Source: Ignavibacteriae bacterium HGW-Ignavibacteriae-4 (GTDB taxonomy: Bacteria; Bacteroidota; Ignavibacteria; Kapaibacteriales; UBA2268). Taken from it: a DNA stretch of 32,147 bases. The translations under genes were made by a program, and so were the position numbers. How positions within the stretch are numbered: the stretch's first letter is position 1; every line of letters starts with the position of its first letter. Shown in pieces: positions 8,109-18,400 of the stretch. The notes beneath the pieces were generated by a model. The model did no database searches and was not told where the DNA came from. It saw only the letters and a list, made by a program, of their open reading frames with translations. The stretch is taken from NCBI GenBank assembly GCA_002839765.1, contig PGYR01000032.1, positions 1-32,147 on the forward strand. Reading direction: 5' to 3'.

Positions 8109-8690
8109 TTACAAATAATTTATTTCTTCTATTATTCTACACCAAATATGTCCTATAAGTATATGACATTCTTGGATTCTAGCAGTAACATTACTAGGCA
8201 CTACCACAAAATCATCGCACTCTGATTTAAGCTTTCCGCCTTCGTTTCCGAGTAATCCAATAGCAATCACCCCTTTTTTCTTAGCCATATCAACAGCACG
8301 GAGTACATTTTCCGAATTACCGCTAGTACTAATGGCAATTAGTGCATCGCCTTTCTGACCAAACGCTTCCACACCACGAGCGAATATATTATCAAAACCT
8401 AAATCATTACCACCGGCAGTTAGTATAGACGTATCAACTGTGAGTGCCATAGCGGGTATTGCTGGGCGATTAACCTCACTTCTAAGGCGAACTACCAACT
8501 CCGCAGCAATATGCTGACTATCGGCTGCACTGCCCCCATTTCCGCAAAGCATTATCTTGTTACCCGATTTTATAACTTCAGCTAGTTTGATAGCAATGTC
8601 ATAAATATCGTCAGAGCAATATTGCATCAGCTTTTGCTTTGCTTCTATGCTTTGAGTGATTTCTTCTGTTATGCTATTTTTTCTTTGCAT
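8109..8690 (-). CDS. gmhA: Phosphoheptose isomerase (sedoheptulose-7-phosphate isomerase)
   Basis: 193 residues, full length for the family. GmhA converts sedoheptulose 7-phosphate to D-glycero-D-manno-heptose 7-phosphate, the first step towards ADP-heptose for LPS core. The SIS-domain signatures are all present: [20 protein letters not shown] (phosphate-binding Ser and the catalytic Glu at about residue 64), [34 protein letters not shown], and [13 protein letters not shown] with the catalytic His around residue 176. It is the last gene of a six-gene operon and overlaps engB by 17 nt, so translation is probably coupled. Presence of gmhA implies a heptose-containing LPS or glycan, although no further heptose genes lie in the window. 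Confidence 0.95.
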   Translation of the reverse strand: MQRKNSITEEITQSIEAKQKLMQYCSDDIYDIAIKLAEVIKSGNKIMLCGNGGSAADSQHIAAELVVRLRSEVNRPAIPAMALTVDTSILTAGGNDLGFDNIFARGVEAFGQKGDALIAISTSGNSENVLRAVDMAKKKGVIAIGLLGNEGGKLKSECDDFVVVPSNVTARIQECHILIGHIWCRIIEEINYL

Positions 8691-9282
8691 CTTTTAGACC
8701 ACGGTTTATAATAGCTATTAATTGATCTCTTCCTTCTCTTGTAACCGATGAGTAGGGCAAAACATCTAATACGTGATTGCATTGCGATACTACTTCTCTG
8801 ATTTGTTCTTCTCTTTCAGCAATTGCCTTTTTAGAGAGCTTATCTGTTTTAGTAAGGACAATAACGTAATTTATTCCAGCATTCTCAAGTACTTCTATTA
8901 TAGCCAAATCCCTTTCCATAGGGTCGTGGCGACTATCTATTAGCATAGCTACAAAAAGTAAATCTTGGCTATTTGATAGATATTCTAGGTTGAATGCTTC
9001 CCATTTATCTCGATATTGTTTGCCTTTAGTAGCAAATCCGAATCCGGGCATATCTACTAAATACCAGTCTTCATCAACTAAATAGAAGTTTATCTCTTGG
9101 GTTTTACCTGGTGTACCTGATGTACGAGCCAAATTTTTACGGAAGACAATACTATTGATAAGCGAAGACTTTCCAACGTTGGAACGTCCTGCAAATGCAA
9201 TTTCAGGTAAGCCGTCATTCTGGAATTGCTCCTTAGTGACGGCACCTATTTTAAATTCTGCTTGGAAATAGTTTTTTTTCAC
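8674..9282 (-). CDS. engB: Ribosome-biogenesis GTP-binding protein EngB (YsxC/YihA)
   Basis: 202 residues. EngB is an essential GTPase needed for assembly of the large ribosomal subunit. The G motifs are clear: G1 [10 protein letters not shown] (~31-40), G2 region SGTPGKTQ (~55-62), G3 DMPGFG (~77-82), G4 TKTDKL (~144-149) and G5 YSSVTREG (~177-184). The start is GTG at 9282 (plus-strand cac at 9280-9282), whose first base overlaps the TAG stop of the cyclophilin gene. The resulting N-terminus [20 protein letters not shown] fits the family, in which a short strand precedes G1. It overlaps gmhA by 17 nt at its 3' end. Confidence 0.96.
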   Translation of the reverse strand: MKKNYFQAEFKIGAVTKEQFQNDGLPEIAFAGRSNVGKSSLINSIVFRKNLARTSGTPGKTQEINFYLVDEDWYLVDMPGFGFATKGKQYRDKWEAFNLEYLSNSQDLLFVAMLIDSRHDPMERDLAIIEVLENAGINYVIVLTKTDKLSKKAIAEREEQIREVVSQCNHVLDVLPYSSVTREGRDQLIAIINRGLKDAKKK

Positions 9283-9875
9283 TATTTAGTTTTTCCAGTT
9301 GGAATAGTAACAAACATCTCAACTTTTTTAAGTGGATAGTCTTTTTCATCTCTTGGCATATTTACAATTGTATTAACTACATCCATACCTTCAGTTACTG
9401 TGCCGAATACTGTGTATTGGTTGTTCAAACTAGGAACGTCTGCCACACAAATGAAAAACTGTGAAGTTCCACTATTTACATCGTTTCCTTTTCTAGCCAT
9501 AGACAAAATACCTTTTGTATGTTTTACATCGCTGAATTCAGCAGGTACTGTTTTCTGTCCTGGTGCTCCCATTCCCCATGAGCTTTTTGGGCCTTCTTTT
9601 GAGTTTGGATCGCCACCTTGGATTACGAATCCTGGAATACATCTATGAAAAGCAGTGCCATCATAAGCGCCAGTTTTCACCAAATTGTCAAAATTCTCTA
9701 CTGTTTTAGGGGCTAAGTCTGGCCATAGAGAAATATTTATTTTCCCAATAGATTTGCCTTCAACTTTAGCTTCTATTACATAGTCTTGTGTCTTTTCTAA
9801 TCTTGCGTCTTTTGCTGTTGTAGTCATAGTAAATGCTAACATCATTAGTGATAAAAATAGTGTAAGTTTTTTCAT
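9282..9875 (-). CDS. Exported cyclophilin-type peptidyl-prolyl cis-trans isomerase
   Basis: 197 residues. A Sec signal (MKKLTLFLSLMMLAFTMTTT, cleavage near TAKDA) precedes a complete cyclophilin domain: APKTVENFDNLV, then AFHRCIPGFVIQGGDP with the catalytic Arg at ~78, SILxMAR-type block GILSMARKGNDVNSGTSQFF (~124-143), and NNQYTVFGTVTEGMDVVNTI. It catalyses proline isomerisation during protein folding in the periplasm. The short, single-domain form is like bacterial PpiA. Its stop overlaps the engB GTG by one base, and it begins 18 nt after uppP. The call is firm; substrates are unknown. Confidence 0.94.
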   Translation of the reverse strand: MKKLTLFLSLMMLAFTMTTTAKDARLEKTQDYVIEAKVEGKSIGKINISLWPDLAPKTVENFDNLVKTGAYDGTAFHRCIPGFVIQGGDPNSKEGPKSSWGMGAPGQKTVPAEFSDVKHTKGILSMARKGNDVNSGTSQFFICVADVPSLNNQYTVFGTVTEGMDVVNTIVNMPRDEKDYPLKKVEMFVTIPTGKTK

Positions 9876-9893
9876 TGTAAGCTCCTTAATTTG

Positions 9894-10724
9894 TTAAATG
9901 AAGAAAAATAATACGATTGCTCCTAATGCAATTCTGTAAAATATAAAAAGTTTTGTTGTGTTCTTTCTTAAAAAGTTTAATAAAAAGGCAATTGACATAT
10001 AACCACTAATTCCAGCTACTGCCGTCGCCACAATTATAGTTACGTACATATCGCTTGTAAGATACGCTGTTGCTTGGAAAAATTCTAATAATCCACTTCC
10101 CAAAATAGCAGGAATACTTAGTAAAAAGGAGAACCTAGCTGCTGCTTCTCGGTTGATTCCCATGAATAAGCCACTGGTAATAGTTGTTCCCGAACGCGAT
10201 GCGCCTGGTATAAGTGCGAAGACTTGCCCAAAGCCCATAGCTAGTGTTTCTTTCCAGCTGATTGTATCCATGTTTTTACTTTCTTTATACAATATCTCGG
10301 CGAACCATAAGATAAGTGCAAAAACGATTAATGAAGTACCAATAACTATTGGCTCTTTGGTAAAACTAGAGCGAATAAAATCTTTGAGAGTCAGTCCTAT
10401 CACTGCTATTGGGATAGACCCAACTGCTATATACCAACCGAGCTTTGAGTTCTGCGATTGTTCTTTGAATGATTTACGTTTTGTTATATTCTCTGTTAGA
10501 AAAGCAAGTAGTATATCCTTTATGTCCTTACGGAAATACACAAATACTGCTGCCAATGTGCCTAGTTGTACTGTAGCAATAAACGAAGTCCATTTTTCAG
10601 GACTTTGGTTATTAATAACATCCATTAGCTGACCGGCAATTGTCATGTGGGCTGTGCTGCTTATGGGAATGAACTCCGAAAGACCTTGCACCAAACCAAT
10701 TATTATTGCTTCTATTATGCTCAT
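9894..10724 (-). CDS. uppP: Undecaprenyl-diphosphatase (BacA family)
   Basis: 276 residues, a hydrophobic multi-span membrane protein. It dephosphorylates undecaprenyl diphosphate at the cytoplasmic membrane so the lipid carrier can be reused for peptidoglycan and surface glycans, and it gives bacitracin tolerance. Both signature motifs are present: QGLSEFIPISSTAH (~13-26) and PGASRSGTTITSGLFMGI (~173-190, with the catalytic Arg/Ser). The first Glu of the E.coli-type EGLTEF motif is Gln here (Q13), a substitution I believe is common in this phylum; the second Glu (E17) is kept. It follows the DUF2520 gene after 3 nt. Confidence 0.95.
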   Translation of the reverse strand: MSIIEAIIIGLVQGLSEFIPISSTAHMTIAGQLMDVINNQSPEKWTSFIATVQLGTLAAVFVYFRKDIKDILLAFLTENITKRKSFKEQSQNSKLGWYIAVGSIPIAVIGLTLKDFIRSSFTKEPIVIGTSLIVFALILWFAEILYKESKNMDTISWKETLAMGFGQVFALIPGASRSGTTITSGLFMGINREAAARFSFLLSIPAILGSGLLEFFQATAYLTSDMYVTIIVATAVAGISGYMSIAFLLNFLRKNTTKLFIFYRIALGAIVLFFFI

Positions 10725-10727
10725 CTA

Positions 10728-11585
10728 TTAATCCAATATTTCCATTATTTGTTCAAATTTCTCACCTGAGAGGAGCCCTTTATCAAACGCCAATAACGCA
10801 AGTGATTCACACATATTTTTATAAATAACAGTATTGATAGTCTGACCTAACGCTTCTATATGCTTTTTGATAGTCTCTACGTCACCTCGGACTACAGGGC
10901 CAGTTATAGCAGGAGTATCACTACCTAATTGCTTTATATTATTCTGTAAAGTAGTTTCTAAAATTTGAGGTAGAAACACAGAAGCATCTATACCAGCTTC
11001 TTCAGCTAATTCCTTTGCCAAATCAATAGACAATGCCATGAAGTTAGAAGCTGCTACTGCTGAAATATGATAAAGGGCTTTTTTCTTAACAGATTCTGCA
11101 GATAGCTTGATTGCCTTTCCATTTATATTATCAATAAATCGGGATATTGCTTCGAAATCTTCTTCCTCCGAATCTACCCCCCAAGTGATACCATTCAACA
11201 CTCTCGCTTCATTGAAATAGAAAGTCTGAAAAGGATGAACAGCGGCTATCTTAGCACCATGTTGAACTAATTCTTTCAAACTATCTTTGGGTAATGTCCC
11301 CGAAGTATGGAATACTAACTTTCCTTTTAGTTGCTCGTGATATTGCTCGCAGAGCTGTTTTACTACATCTCCGAGATCACTATCTTTCACACATATAACG
11401 ATTATTTCGCCATCAAATTCCGCCTTATTCCAATCTGTTAGTTTACCAGCGGGTAATCCACCTTCTAGGGCATTAGTCCTACTCTTTTGAGAATGAGCTA
11501 CTAGTTCATAATCAGAGACTAGGTCTAATTTTTTGGCTAGGGTGATCCCTACATTGCCGGCACCTACTATAGTTAAAGTCATCAT
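10728..11585 (-). CDS. Rossmann-fold protein with DUF2520 domain
   Basis: 285 residues. The N-terminal half is a Rossmann domain beginning TLTIVGAGNVGITLAKKL (GxGxxG dinucleotide motif), followed by VKDSDL and LVFHTSGTLPKDSLKEL. The C-terminal half matches the DUF2520 layout: KIAAVHPFQTF (~100), then a helical domain with KKALYHISAVAASNFMALSI and ITGPVVRGDVETIKKHIEAL. The family is annotated as F420/NADP-type oxidoreductase-like; the reaction is unknown. Two adjacent ATGs open the frame. The first overlaps the cysS stop by 4 nt (ATGA), so it is coupled to cysS. Position inside a housekeeping operon suggests a core metabolic role, which is inference only. Confidence 0.88.
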   Translation of the reverse strand: MMTLTIVGAGNVGITLAKKLDLVSDYELVAHSQKSRTNALEGGLPAGKLTDWNKAEFDGEIIVICVKDSDLGDVVKQLCEQYHEQLKGKLVFHTSGTLPKDSLKELVQHGAKIAAVHPFQTFYFNEARVLNGITWGVDSEEEDFEAISRFIDNINGKAIKLSAESVKKKALYHISAVAASNFMALSIDLAKELAEEAGIDASVFLPQILETTLQNNIKQLGSDTPAITGPVVRGDVETIKKHIEALGQTINTVIYKNMCESLALLAFDKGLLSGEKFEQIMEILD

Positions 11586-13024
11586 AGTTTTTCTATCTCG
11601 AATCCTTCGGCTGTATCTTTTATAACAAAGCCACGGTTGTTAATTTCTATTCTAAGCATATCTGCCAAATCAAAATTCTTTGATTTCTTAGCATCTATTC
11701 TCTTTTTTGCTAGCATCGTCACTTCTTCTGGAATATCTTCATCAGGCATTTCGAACGAGAGAATTCCAAAAATCTCATTAAACTCTTTGAAAAATTCTAG
11801 CATCTCATCACGGGTGTTTTTACCCATAACTACAGCCGAATTTTGATTTATAAACGTAAACAATTCGCCCAATGCCTTCGGTGTATGCAAATCATTTTTC
11901 AGATGGTCGAAGAACTTTTCGCTGAATAATGTAACATCTACATAGTCATGACCTATATTATTGCTAATTAGGTCATACACATATCTCTGTAAACGCTTAC
12001 GTGATTTACTCGCTGCTTCTACATCATCGAATGTGAAATTATACTTCGAGCGATAGTGTGCGGATAGCATAGCAAATCGAATATCTAAAGGGTCTAAACC
12101 TTTTTCTATTAAGTCTCGTAAAGTATAAAAATTACCAGAGGATTTACTCATCTTCTGACCTTCAACTTGCAGAAATTCGTTGTGGAACCAATAATTCGTT
12201 GGTTCTATTCCATACCCAGCTTTCGATTGTGCTATCTCATCTTCGTGATGAGGGAATTGTAAATCAATACCACCAGTGTGTATATCAAATGGTAATTCTA
12301 GTATTTCCTTTTCCATAACTGAACATTCAAGATGCCAGCCCGGACGACCAATTAATTTCTTACCTTCGAATTCAAACTCCCAACTTGGTTCACCTTCTTT
12401 TTTGGTTTTCCATAGTACGAAATCGCTCACTTGTTCGCGTTCATATTCGTCCGAATCTACTCTCTCACCAGTGCGGAAATTATCAAAATCCAGATTCTTC
12501 AATTTTCCGTACTTATCTACTTCCTTCCACTTACCTACATTGAAGTAAACCGAGCCACCTGACTCATAAGCATAACCATTCTCAGCGATTAAGACTATCA
12601 GTTGTTTCATACCTTCTATATAGTCAGTAGCCCGAGGGAAATCATGGAAATGATCCATTCTAAAGCCTAGCAATCGAATATCATTCTGAAATTCATTTTT
12701 GTAATAACTAGTGAATAGCTTTAGATTTGCAATTATATCACTGCTTTTCGTACCCATTTCAGGTCTCCAAGCTGCATCATCATTTACATTCTTGATAGTT
12801 TTGTCATCAATATCAGTTATATTCATCACCCATATTACTTTGTACCCATTGACTACTTTCAGAGTTCTTTGGAGTAAATCGGCACATAAAAATGCTCGGA
12901 GGTTGCCTATATGAGCATAGTTATAGACAGTAGGTCCACAGCTATATATCTTAGCTTCGCCTCGTTTTATTGGCTTGAATACTTCTATTTCTTTCGAAAG
13001 GGTGTTATAAAGTTTTATTGGCAT
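11582..13024 (-). CDS. cysS: Cysteinyl-tRNA synthetase
   Basis: 480 residues, full length. It charges tRNA-Cys in the cytoplasm. Motifs: YSCGPTVYNYAHIGN (zinc Cys ~29, HIGN at 38-41), WHLECSVMEKE with a second zinc Cys, GGIDLQFPHHEDEIAQS (the HHxxE zinc/active-site block), and KMSKSSGNF (~291-299), the class I KMSKS loop. The C-terminal anticodon-binding helical domain ends with RIEINNRGFVIKDTAEGFEI. It is the first gene of a six-gene operon. A TATATTTG sequence on the minus strand at 13058-13065 could be its -7 element, but no -33 box is seen at the right distance. Confidence 0.97.
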   Translation of the reverse strand: MPIKLYNTLSKEIEVFKPIKRGEAKIYSCGPTVYNYAHIGNLRAFLCADLLQRTLKVVNGYKVIWVMNITDIDDKTIKNVNDDAAWRPEMGTKSSDIIANLKLFTSYYKNEFQNDIRLLGFRMDHFHDFPRATDYIEGMKQLIVLIAENGYAYESGGSVYFNVGKWKEVDKYGKLKNLDFDNFRTGERVDSDEYEREQVSDFVLWKTKKEGEPSWEFEFEGKKLIGRPGWHLECSVMEKEILELPFDIHTGGIDLQFPHHEDEIAQSKAGYGIEPTNYWFHNEFLQVEGQKMSKSSGNFYTLRDLIEKGLDPLDIRFAMLSAHYRSKYNFTFDDVEAASKSRKRLQRYVYDLISNNIGHDYVDVTLFSEKFFDHLKNDLHTPKALGELFTFINQNSAVVMGKNTRDEMLEFFKEFNEIFGILSFEMPDEDIPEEVTMLAKKRIDAKKSKNFDLADMLRIEINNRGFVIKDTAEGFEIEKL

Positions 13025-13187
13025 TTATTTTCTTGAAAACGTAAAATTCCACAATCCCAAATATAATTATTTTTATTGTGAAAGGGGTAAAAACAGAAAA
13101 TTAGTGTAGTGAAAGAAAAATGAGGCAAATTTTTATTTGCATAATTCAATAAATAGTTGCATTTTAACAAAAACAATTGAGGTAAAT

Positions 13188-13349
13188 ATGACAGATGTTA
13201 CAGCATTAGTACTTGGTATATTAGTAGTATTAGTAATACCGGCAATTTACTTAGGTAAGAAAGCCAAAGATGCTCAAGAAAAAGAGCATAAAAAAGAGAT
13301 AGCTTTAACTAGAAAATATAGAAATAAAAGAAGAAATAAAAAGAAATAG
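13188..13349 (+). CDS. Small membrane protein with a basic tail
   Basis: 53 residues from ATG 13188, which has a ribosome site (ttgagg) 6-8 nt upstream; a frame extension to 13137 lacks one. MTDVTALVLGILVVLVIPAI is one transmembrane helix, and the rest is highly charged (KKAKDAQEKEHKKEIALTRK, then RNKRRNKKK), so the tail is probably cytoplasmic or binds nucleic acid or phospholipid headgroups. It matches no family I recognise. It ends 17 nt from the converging kinase gene. Confidence 0.55.
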   Translation: MTDVTALVLGILVVLVIPAIYLGKKAKDAQEKEHKKEIALTRKYRNKRRNKKK

Positions 13350-13366
13350 AATCTTGTATTCTAGTT

Positions 13367-15250
13367 TTAGTCTTTTGGCAAAATAATAGAGAAGGTCGTA
13401 CCTATGCCTTCTTGACTTACTAGTGTGACTTGTCCGCCAGTCATTTCTATGAATTCTTTAGTGATCTTGAGTCCCAATCCGGATCCTTTTTCGTTATTAG
13501 TACCGAGAGTAGTACTAGCATTTCCTTTGAGTATCTCGGCTTGTACTTCAGCTGCTATACCAATACCTGTATCTATAACATCAATTTTTATGTCGCCATT
13601 AATAGAAGTTGTTTTTATCTCTACGTTGTGCCCAATATGACTAAACTTAATCGAATTAGAGATTAGATTCCTTATAGCGGTACTTAGCAGGTTATAATCG
13701 GCTCTAACATATACATTCGTTGTCTCGACTATATCCATTACTAGCTCTATATCTTTGTCCGAAGCAAACGAATTAAGTATGTCTATACTTTCGACGATAA
13801 CACTGTTTAGATTCAATGGCTCAGGATTATTTTCCATATTACCAACTTGTGTTCTTGACCAAAGTAATATATTATCAACCAGAGTTAGTAAGTGTTTGGA
13901 GGATACGTTTAGTTGGTCTAGTGTAATGTTTCGTTCAGATTCATCCATATCATGTGAATACATTTTCAACAAATTACTTAAATTACTAATGTTGTAGAGT
14001 GGAGCTTTCAAGTCATGCGAAATTAGAGTGAAAAATTTATTCCGTTCATCTGATAATCTCTCCAAATCGGTATTGTTCTTTTTTAATTCAATAGAGAGTG
14101 ACTTATTTTCTGAGAATTTTCTGAAATAAATAAATATAAGAATACCCACTATAACTAGTAATGCAGCTAGAAGTATGATTAGATAATACTGTATATTGTT
14201 AGCTACACTCAATTTCTCTAAATTACGGTCTTTGCTTCTAATCTCAAAGTCCTTCTCTAAGCTAGCAATTTTGTCTGAAGTTTCTTCATTGATTAATTTC
14301 GTTTTGATAATATGGTGTTTTTTGAACGCATCTAATGACTTTTCGTAATCTTTTATTTCCAAATAATATTCTGAAAGATTAAAATAAGAATCGGACTCCA
14401 AAAGTGAACTTTTTATTTCTTTGGAAATGCTTAAGGCATGGTTTAACCCACTTTCCACTTCGTCGTATAAACCTAACTCCATTTTGAGCACAGATAAATT
14501 GTTTATTATATTTGCTGTTTCCCACTTATCATTTAGTGTAGTCGCTAGCATAAGAGCTTGGTTGTAGTAACCAAGTGCCCTTTTCAGATTACCTAGTTCG
14601 GATTGTAACATACCTAAATTGTTGAATGAGCTGACTAATCCTGCACTATCCTTCAAATCTCGACTAATTAACATCGATTTATGAATATAGTTGAATGAGC
14701 TATCAAATTTATTGTCTCTCCAATAAACGATACCTATATTATTCAGGGAATTGCATAATGCAATTGAGTCATTTAATTCAGAAGCAATTTGATATGAATT
14801 ATTAAAATACCTCAGGGCAATTTTATTTTGGCCATATTGAAGGTAAGAAGATCCCAAATAATTGAGACAATTTGATTGCCATTCTTTATTTTCTATTTCA
14901 TTAGCTATTTCTAAACCATTGAGAAAGCTCTCTAATGCTTTATCCAAACTATCAACACTACGATAAGTAATACCAAGTTTGGTATATGAGCGGATTAAAT
15001 AAGTTTTATCTGATATCTTTTGAGAGATCTGAAGAGCTTTTCTTGCGTACTTGATACTAGAATAAGAATCAGTTTCTCTTTGAATAGTTGACAATTTTAA
15101 TAAAGCCTTGACTTTCTCTTCTTTTGTTGAGTTACTATTATATACTTCCAACAAACTGTCTTTCTCACTGCTAACTGTAATAGTTGGTACTAGGTAGATT
15201 GCAAATATTATTAATATTACTTTTCTCAATAGAAATATCCGAGGTTTCAA
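13367..15250 (-). CDS. Sensor histidine kinase with TPR-type sensor domain
   Basis: 627 residues. A signal-like N-terminus (VILIIFAIYLVPTITVSS) leads into ~300 residues of tetratricopeptide repeats in the periplasm (for example KIALRYFNNSYQIASELNDS, LKRALGYYNQALMLATTLND). A single transmembrane helix follows (YYLIILLAALLVIVGILIFI, ~350-370), then a short coiled segment and a HisKA/HATPase module: LISHDLKAPLYNIS with the phospho-acceptor His near 412, N-box LISNSIKFSH, G1 DTGIGIA, G2 GSGLGLKITKEFIEMTGG. No receiver domain and no response regulator lies next to it, so it is an orphan kinase. There is no ATG near the signal; the start is TTG at 15250, or the TTG at 15229, which gives MRKVILIIFAIY. 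Confidence 0.9.
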   Translation of the reverse strand: MKPRIFLLRKVILIIFAIYLVPTITVSSEKDSLLEVYNSNSTKEEKVKALLKLSTIQRETDSYSSIKYARKALQISQKISDKTYLIRSYTKLGITYRSVDSLDKALESFLNGLEIANEIENKEWQSNCLNYLGSSYLQYGQNKIALRYFNNSYQIASELNDSIALCNSLNNIGIVYWRDNKFDSSFNYIHKSMLISRDLKDSAGLVSSFNNLGMLQSELGNLKRALGYYNQALMLATTLNDKWETANIINNLSVLKMELGLYDEVESGLNHALSISKEIKSSLLESDSYFNLSEYYLEIKDYEKSLDAFKKHHIIKTKLINEETSDKIASLEKDFEIRSKDRNLEKLSVANNIQYYLIILLAALLVIVGILIFIYFRKFSENKSLSIELKKNNTDLERLSDERNKFFTLISHDLKAPLYNISNLSNLLKMYSHDMDESERNITLDQLNVSSKHLLTLVDNILLWSRTQVGNMENNPEPLNLNSVIVESIDILNSFASDKDIELVMDIVETTNVYVRADYNLLSTAIRNLISNSIKFSHIGHNVEIKTTSINGDIKIDVIDTGIGIAAEVQAEILKGNASTTLGTNNEKGSGLGLKITKEFIEMTGGQVTLVSQEGIGTTFSIILPKD

Positions 15251-15453
15251 AAATATGGTTATTCAAGTTAATTAAATACTTATGATATATAAAGTGTTAA
15301 AAGTATTTTTTTATCATTATGTAGGTTATGTAACTAATCTTCCTCTTAGTTGTTTATCTAGTGTTGCTATAACAATTTTTAAAAATTGTATTAGAATAGA
15401 ATTACAAAATTGACTAAATTGAAAATTATTAAAAATTATAATTGGTACGAAAT

Positions 15454-18400
15454 ATGAAAAAACTACTACTACTAATGATTGTTTGTCTAATTACTTACAC
15501 TACTTACTCGAATGAGTCTGTTGTAAAAGTAAAAGCTCCAGGTTACAAAGGGGTTAATGTACTAAAAGCAAACAAGTCAGATCTCGTCTATGTCGGAACT
15601 TGGGGCGATGGGGTATATACGTCATCGAACGGTGGGCAAGCCTTCACAACTAAGAATAATGGGCTTAATAATCTATATATAAATGATATAGCCTTCGACA
15701 GTAAAGGTACTACCTATGTTGGAACACAAGGTGACGGTTTATATGTCTCGAAAAACGATGGAAATTTATGGACTAAATTACCATTCGATTCGAGTATGAA
15801 TGTTACTTCTATTTATGTAAGTAGATTCAACGACAATACTATTTACGTTGGTACTTATGGCTCTGGGTTATTTGTATCTAAAGATGCAGGTACTACGTGG
15901 TCATCATTGAATAGGTCTAAAGATAATAATGGACAAAATGTCGTGCTAGAGTCTATGCACATTACTGCTATAGCACTTACTATGGACTCTACTTTATTAG
16001 CTGGCTCTTATGGAGATGGTGTGTATCGCTCTTCAGATAAGGGCGACAATTGGAGAAGAGCTAACTCCGGAACTAATAACACAAAATTTATAAATCAGAT
16101 TTCAGTTATTAGCAAAGACATTATCCTAATGGCTACAAATGATAAAGGATTGATGGAATCGAATAATGATGCATTACAATGGACAAAATATGAACCAGAA
16201 GCAGATTCTCTAAAAGATGATGCTATTACATGTTTTGAGTACACAAGCGAAGGTGCAGTTGTTGGAACTAGAGAGGCTGGAATATGGTATTACAACGCTC
16301 TACCTTTTACAGAATGGTTACCTTCTGTGCTAAGAAGCTTTGGTGTAGTTGATATGACTCAATTGTCAAATGGAACTTTACTTGCTTATGATTTTGATAG
16401 AGGTTTAGTAAAAAGTATAAACAAAGGTAAAAATTGGGATTACGTCTCATTAGAGACTTTTGGAGTTAAAAGTTTCGTTGCAAATGTAGGTAATGAATTT
16501 GTTGTCAATGTAAATGATAGAATGTACCGTTCATCAGATTTAGGATTGAATTGGACTGAGTTGACTAACTACCAAGCAGGGATGGTGAATAAACTAAAAT
16601 ATATGAACGGAAGGTTGATAGGCATAAAAAATAATAATGCGGTTATCTCAACTGATAAGGGCAATACATGGGTTACAGTTTCACCAGGTGATGCGGATGA
16701 TGGAATGATGGATTTAGTAGTTGCACCCAATGGTGATCTTTACGCGATAATTCTTTTCTTCCAAGATGGGATGCCTCCAACAGCTAGACAAGAATTGCAC
16801 AAGTCAACTGATGGTGGTGCTAATTGGACTAGAATACAGAATTATGCTAGCGATGCTGTTGGTGGTTGTATATTAGAAATTGATGCTGGTAATAATATTT
16901 ATTTCTTCAGACCCGATGCACAATTAGCAAATAAATTATATAAATCTACGGACGGTGGTGCTACATTCACTAATACTGGTTATAGCTTGAATAAAACTAT
17001 AAGCAAGTTGAGTTTTGCTTTTGGTAATTTGTATGCTGCGACTTACGAAGGTCTATATGTATCAAAGAATAGTGGTACTAGCTTCTCTAAAATTGATATC
17101 CCCATCGCAGCTCGTGACTTTGGACAATCGCAACCTAATCAATCTGTAGCTTCATTTGTTGTCGCTTCTGCTAATGAACTATACGTTGGTCTCAGCCAAC
17201 ATTGGGGAGTATATCACACTACTAACGGAGGAGTTGAATGGGATTCATTGCAATCTGGATACCATACAGGTAGAATATACGAGATGGCACTGAACTCAGA
17301 TGCGGATTTGATGTTTTCTAGTAATTTGCTTTATAAGTATCTAAACAAAAACAGAATGGGGATTCCTCAATTGGCAAGCCCTGTTAATGGTGCTTTGAAC
17401 CAACCTTTAGATATATCGTTTGTTTGGAGTACTTCTGGAAAAGCCGATTTGTACAATTTCCAAATCTCAGCAAACAAGACTTTTACATTCTCTTATGAAG
17501 ATATTATTACATCGAATACTTACTATGATATATACTATAAGTTAAGCCCTAATACAAAATACTATTATAGAGTACGTGGTAAGACAGGTGGAGTATATAG
17601 TAACTGGTCGTCAGTAAATGAATTTACTACATTAGTAGGTCCGCCTACACTTATAGAACCAGTGAAAGATACTATTTCTGTTTCACATACACCTACTTTC
17701 CTTTGGTCTTCTGTCAATGATGCAACCAAATATAAGTTATTGGTATCTACTGATGCTGCTATGACAAATGTTGTGTTAACTAAAACTGGATTGACTGATA
17801 CTACTTATACTTTAAAAGTTAGTGAAAAACTAAATCCTATTACAACTTACTATTGGGCAGCTGTTGTAGAAGGGGCTGATGGTAGCCAAGGTCAATTATC
17901 TGAAATATGGAAGTTCAGAACAGTGGTAGCGGCACCCGTATTAACTTCACCTGTTAAGAATGCTAATAATCAACCCGATGCTGTTCTATTCACTTGGTTG
18001 AAAGTAACAGAAGCTGTTGATTATCAAATTCAAATTTCAAGATTCGCAGATTTCTCAATTGTAGCTCAAGATAATCAAACACTAGGAGCTCTACAACAGC
18101 CTCTCTCAGAATTAGAAACAAATGCAAATTACTATTGGAGAGTAAGAGCAACAGATACAAATAAAGTAAAAGGCCCATGGTCAGAAATTTGGTCATTCAA
18201 GACTGGACAAGCAAGACCAATACATATTAGCCCAGCTAATAATAGTGGAGGACACCAAGCTCCTGTTCTATTAGATTGGTCAGAAGTTAAGGGTTATAAA
18301 TATGATTTACAAGTATCTCTGAAACCAGAGTTCACAGGCCCATTTGTTGTTGAACAATCGGCATTACCAGATCATAAATTCGAACTGACATCTGTTGAAA

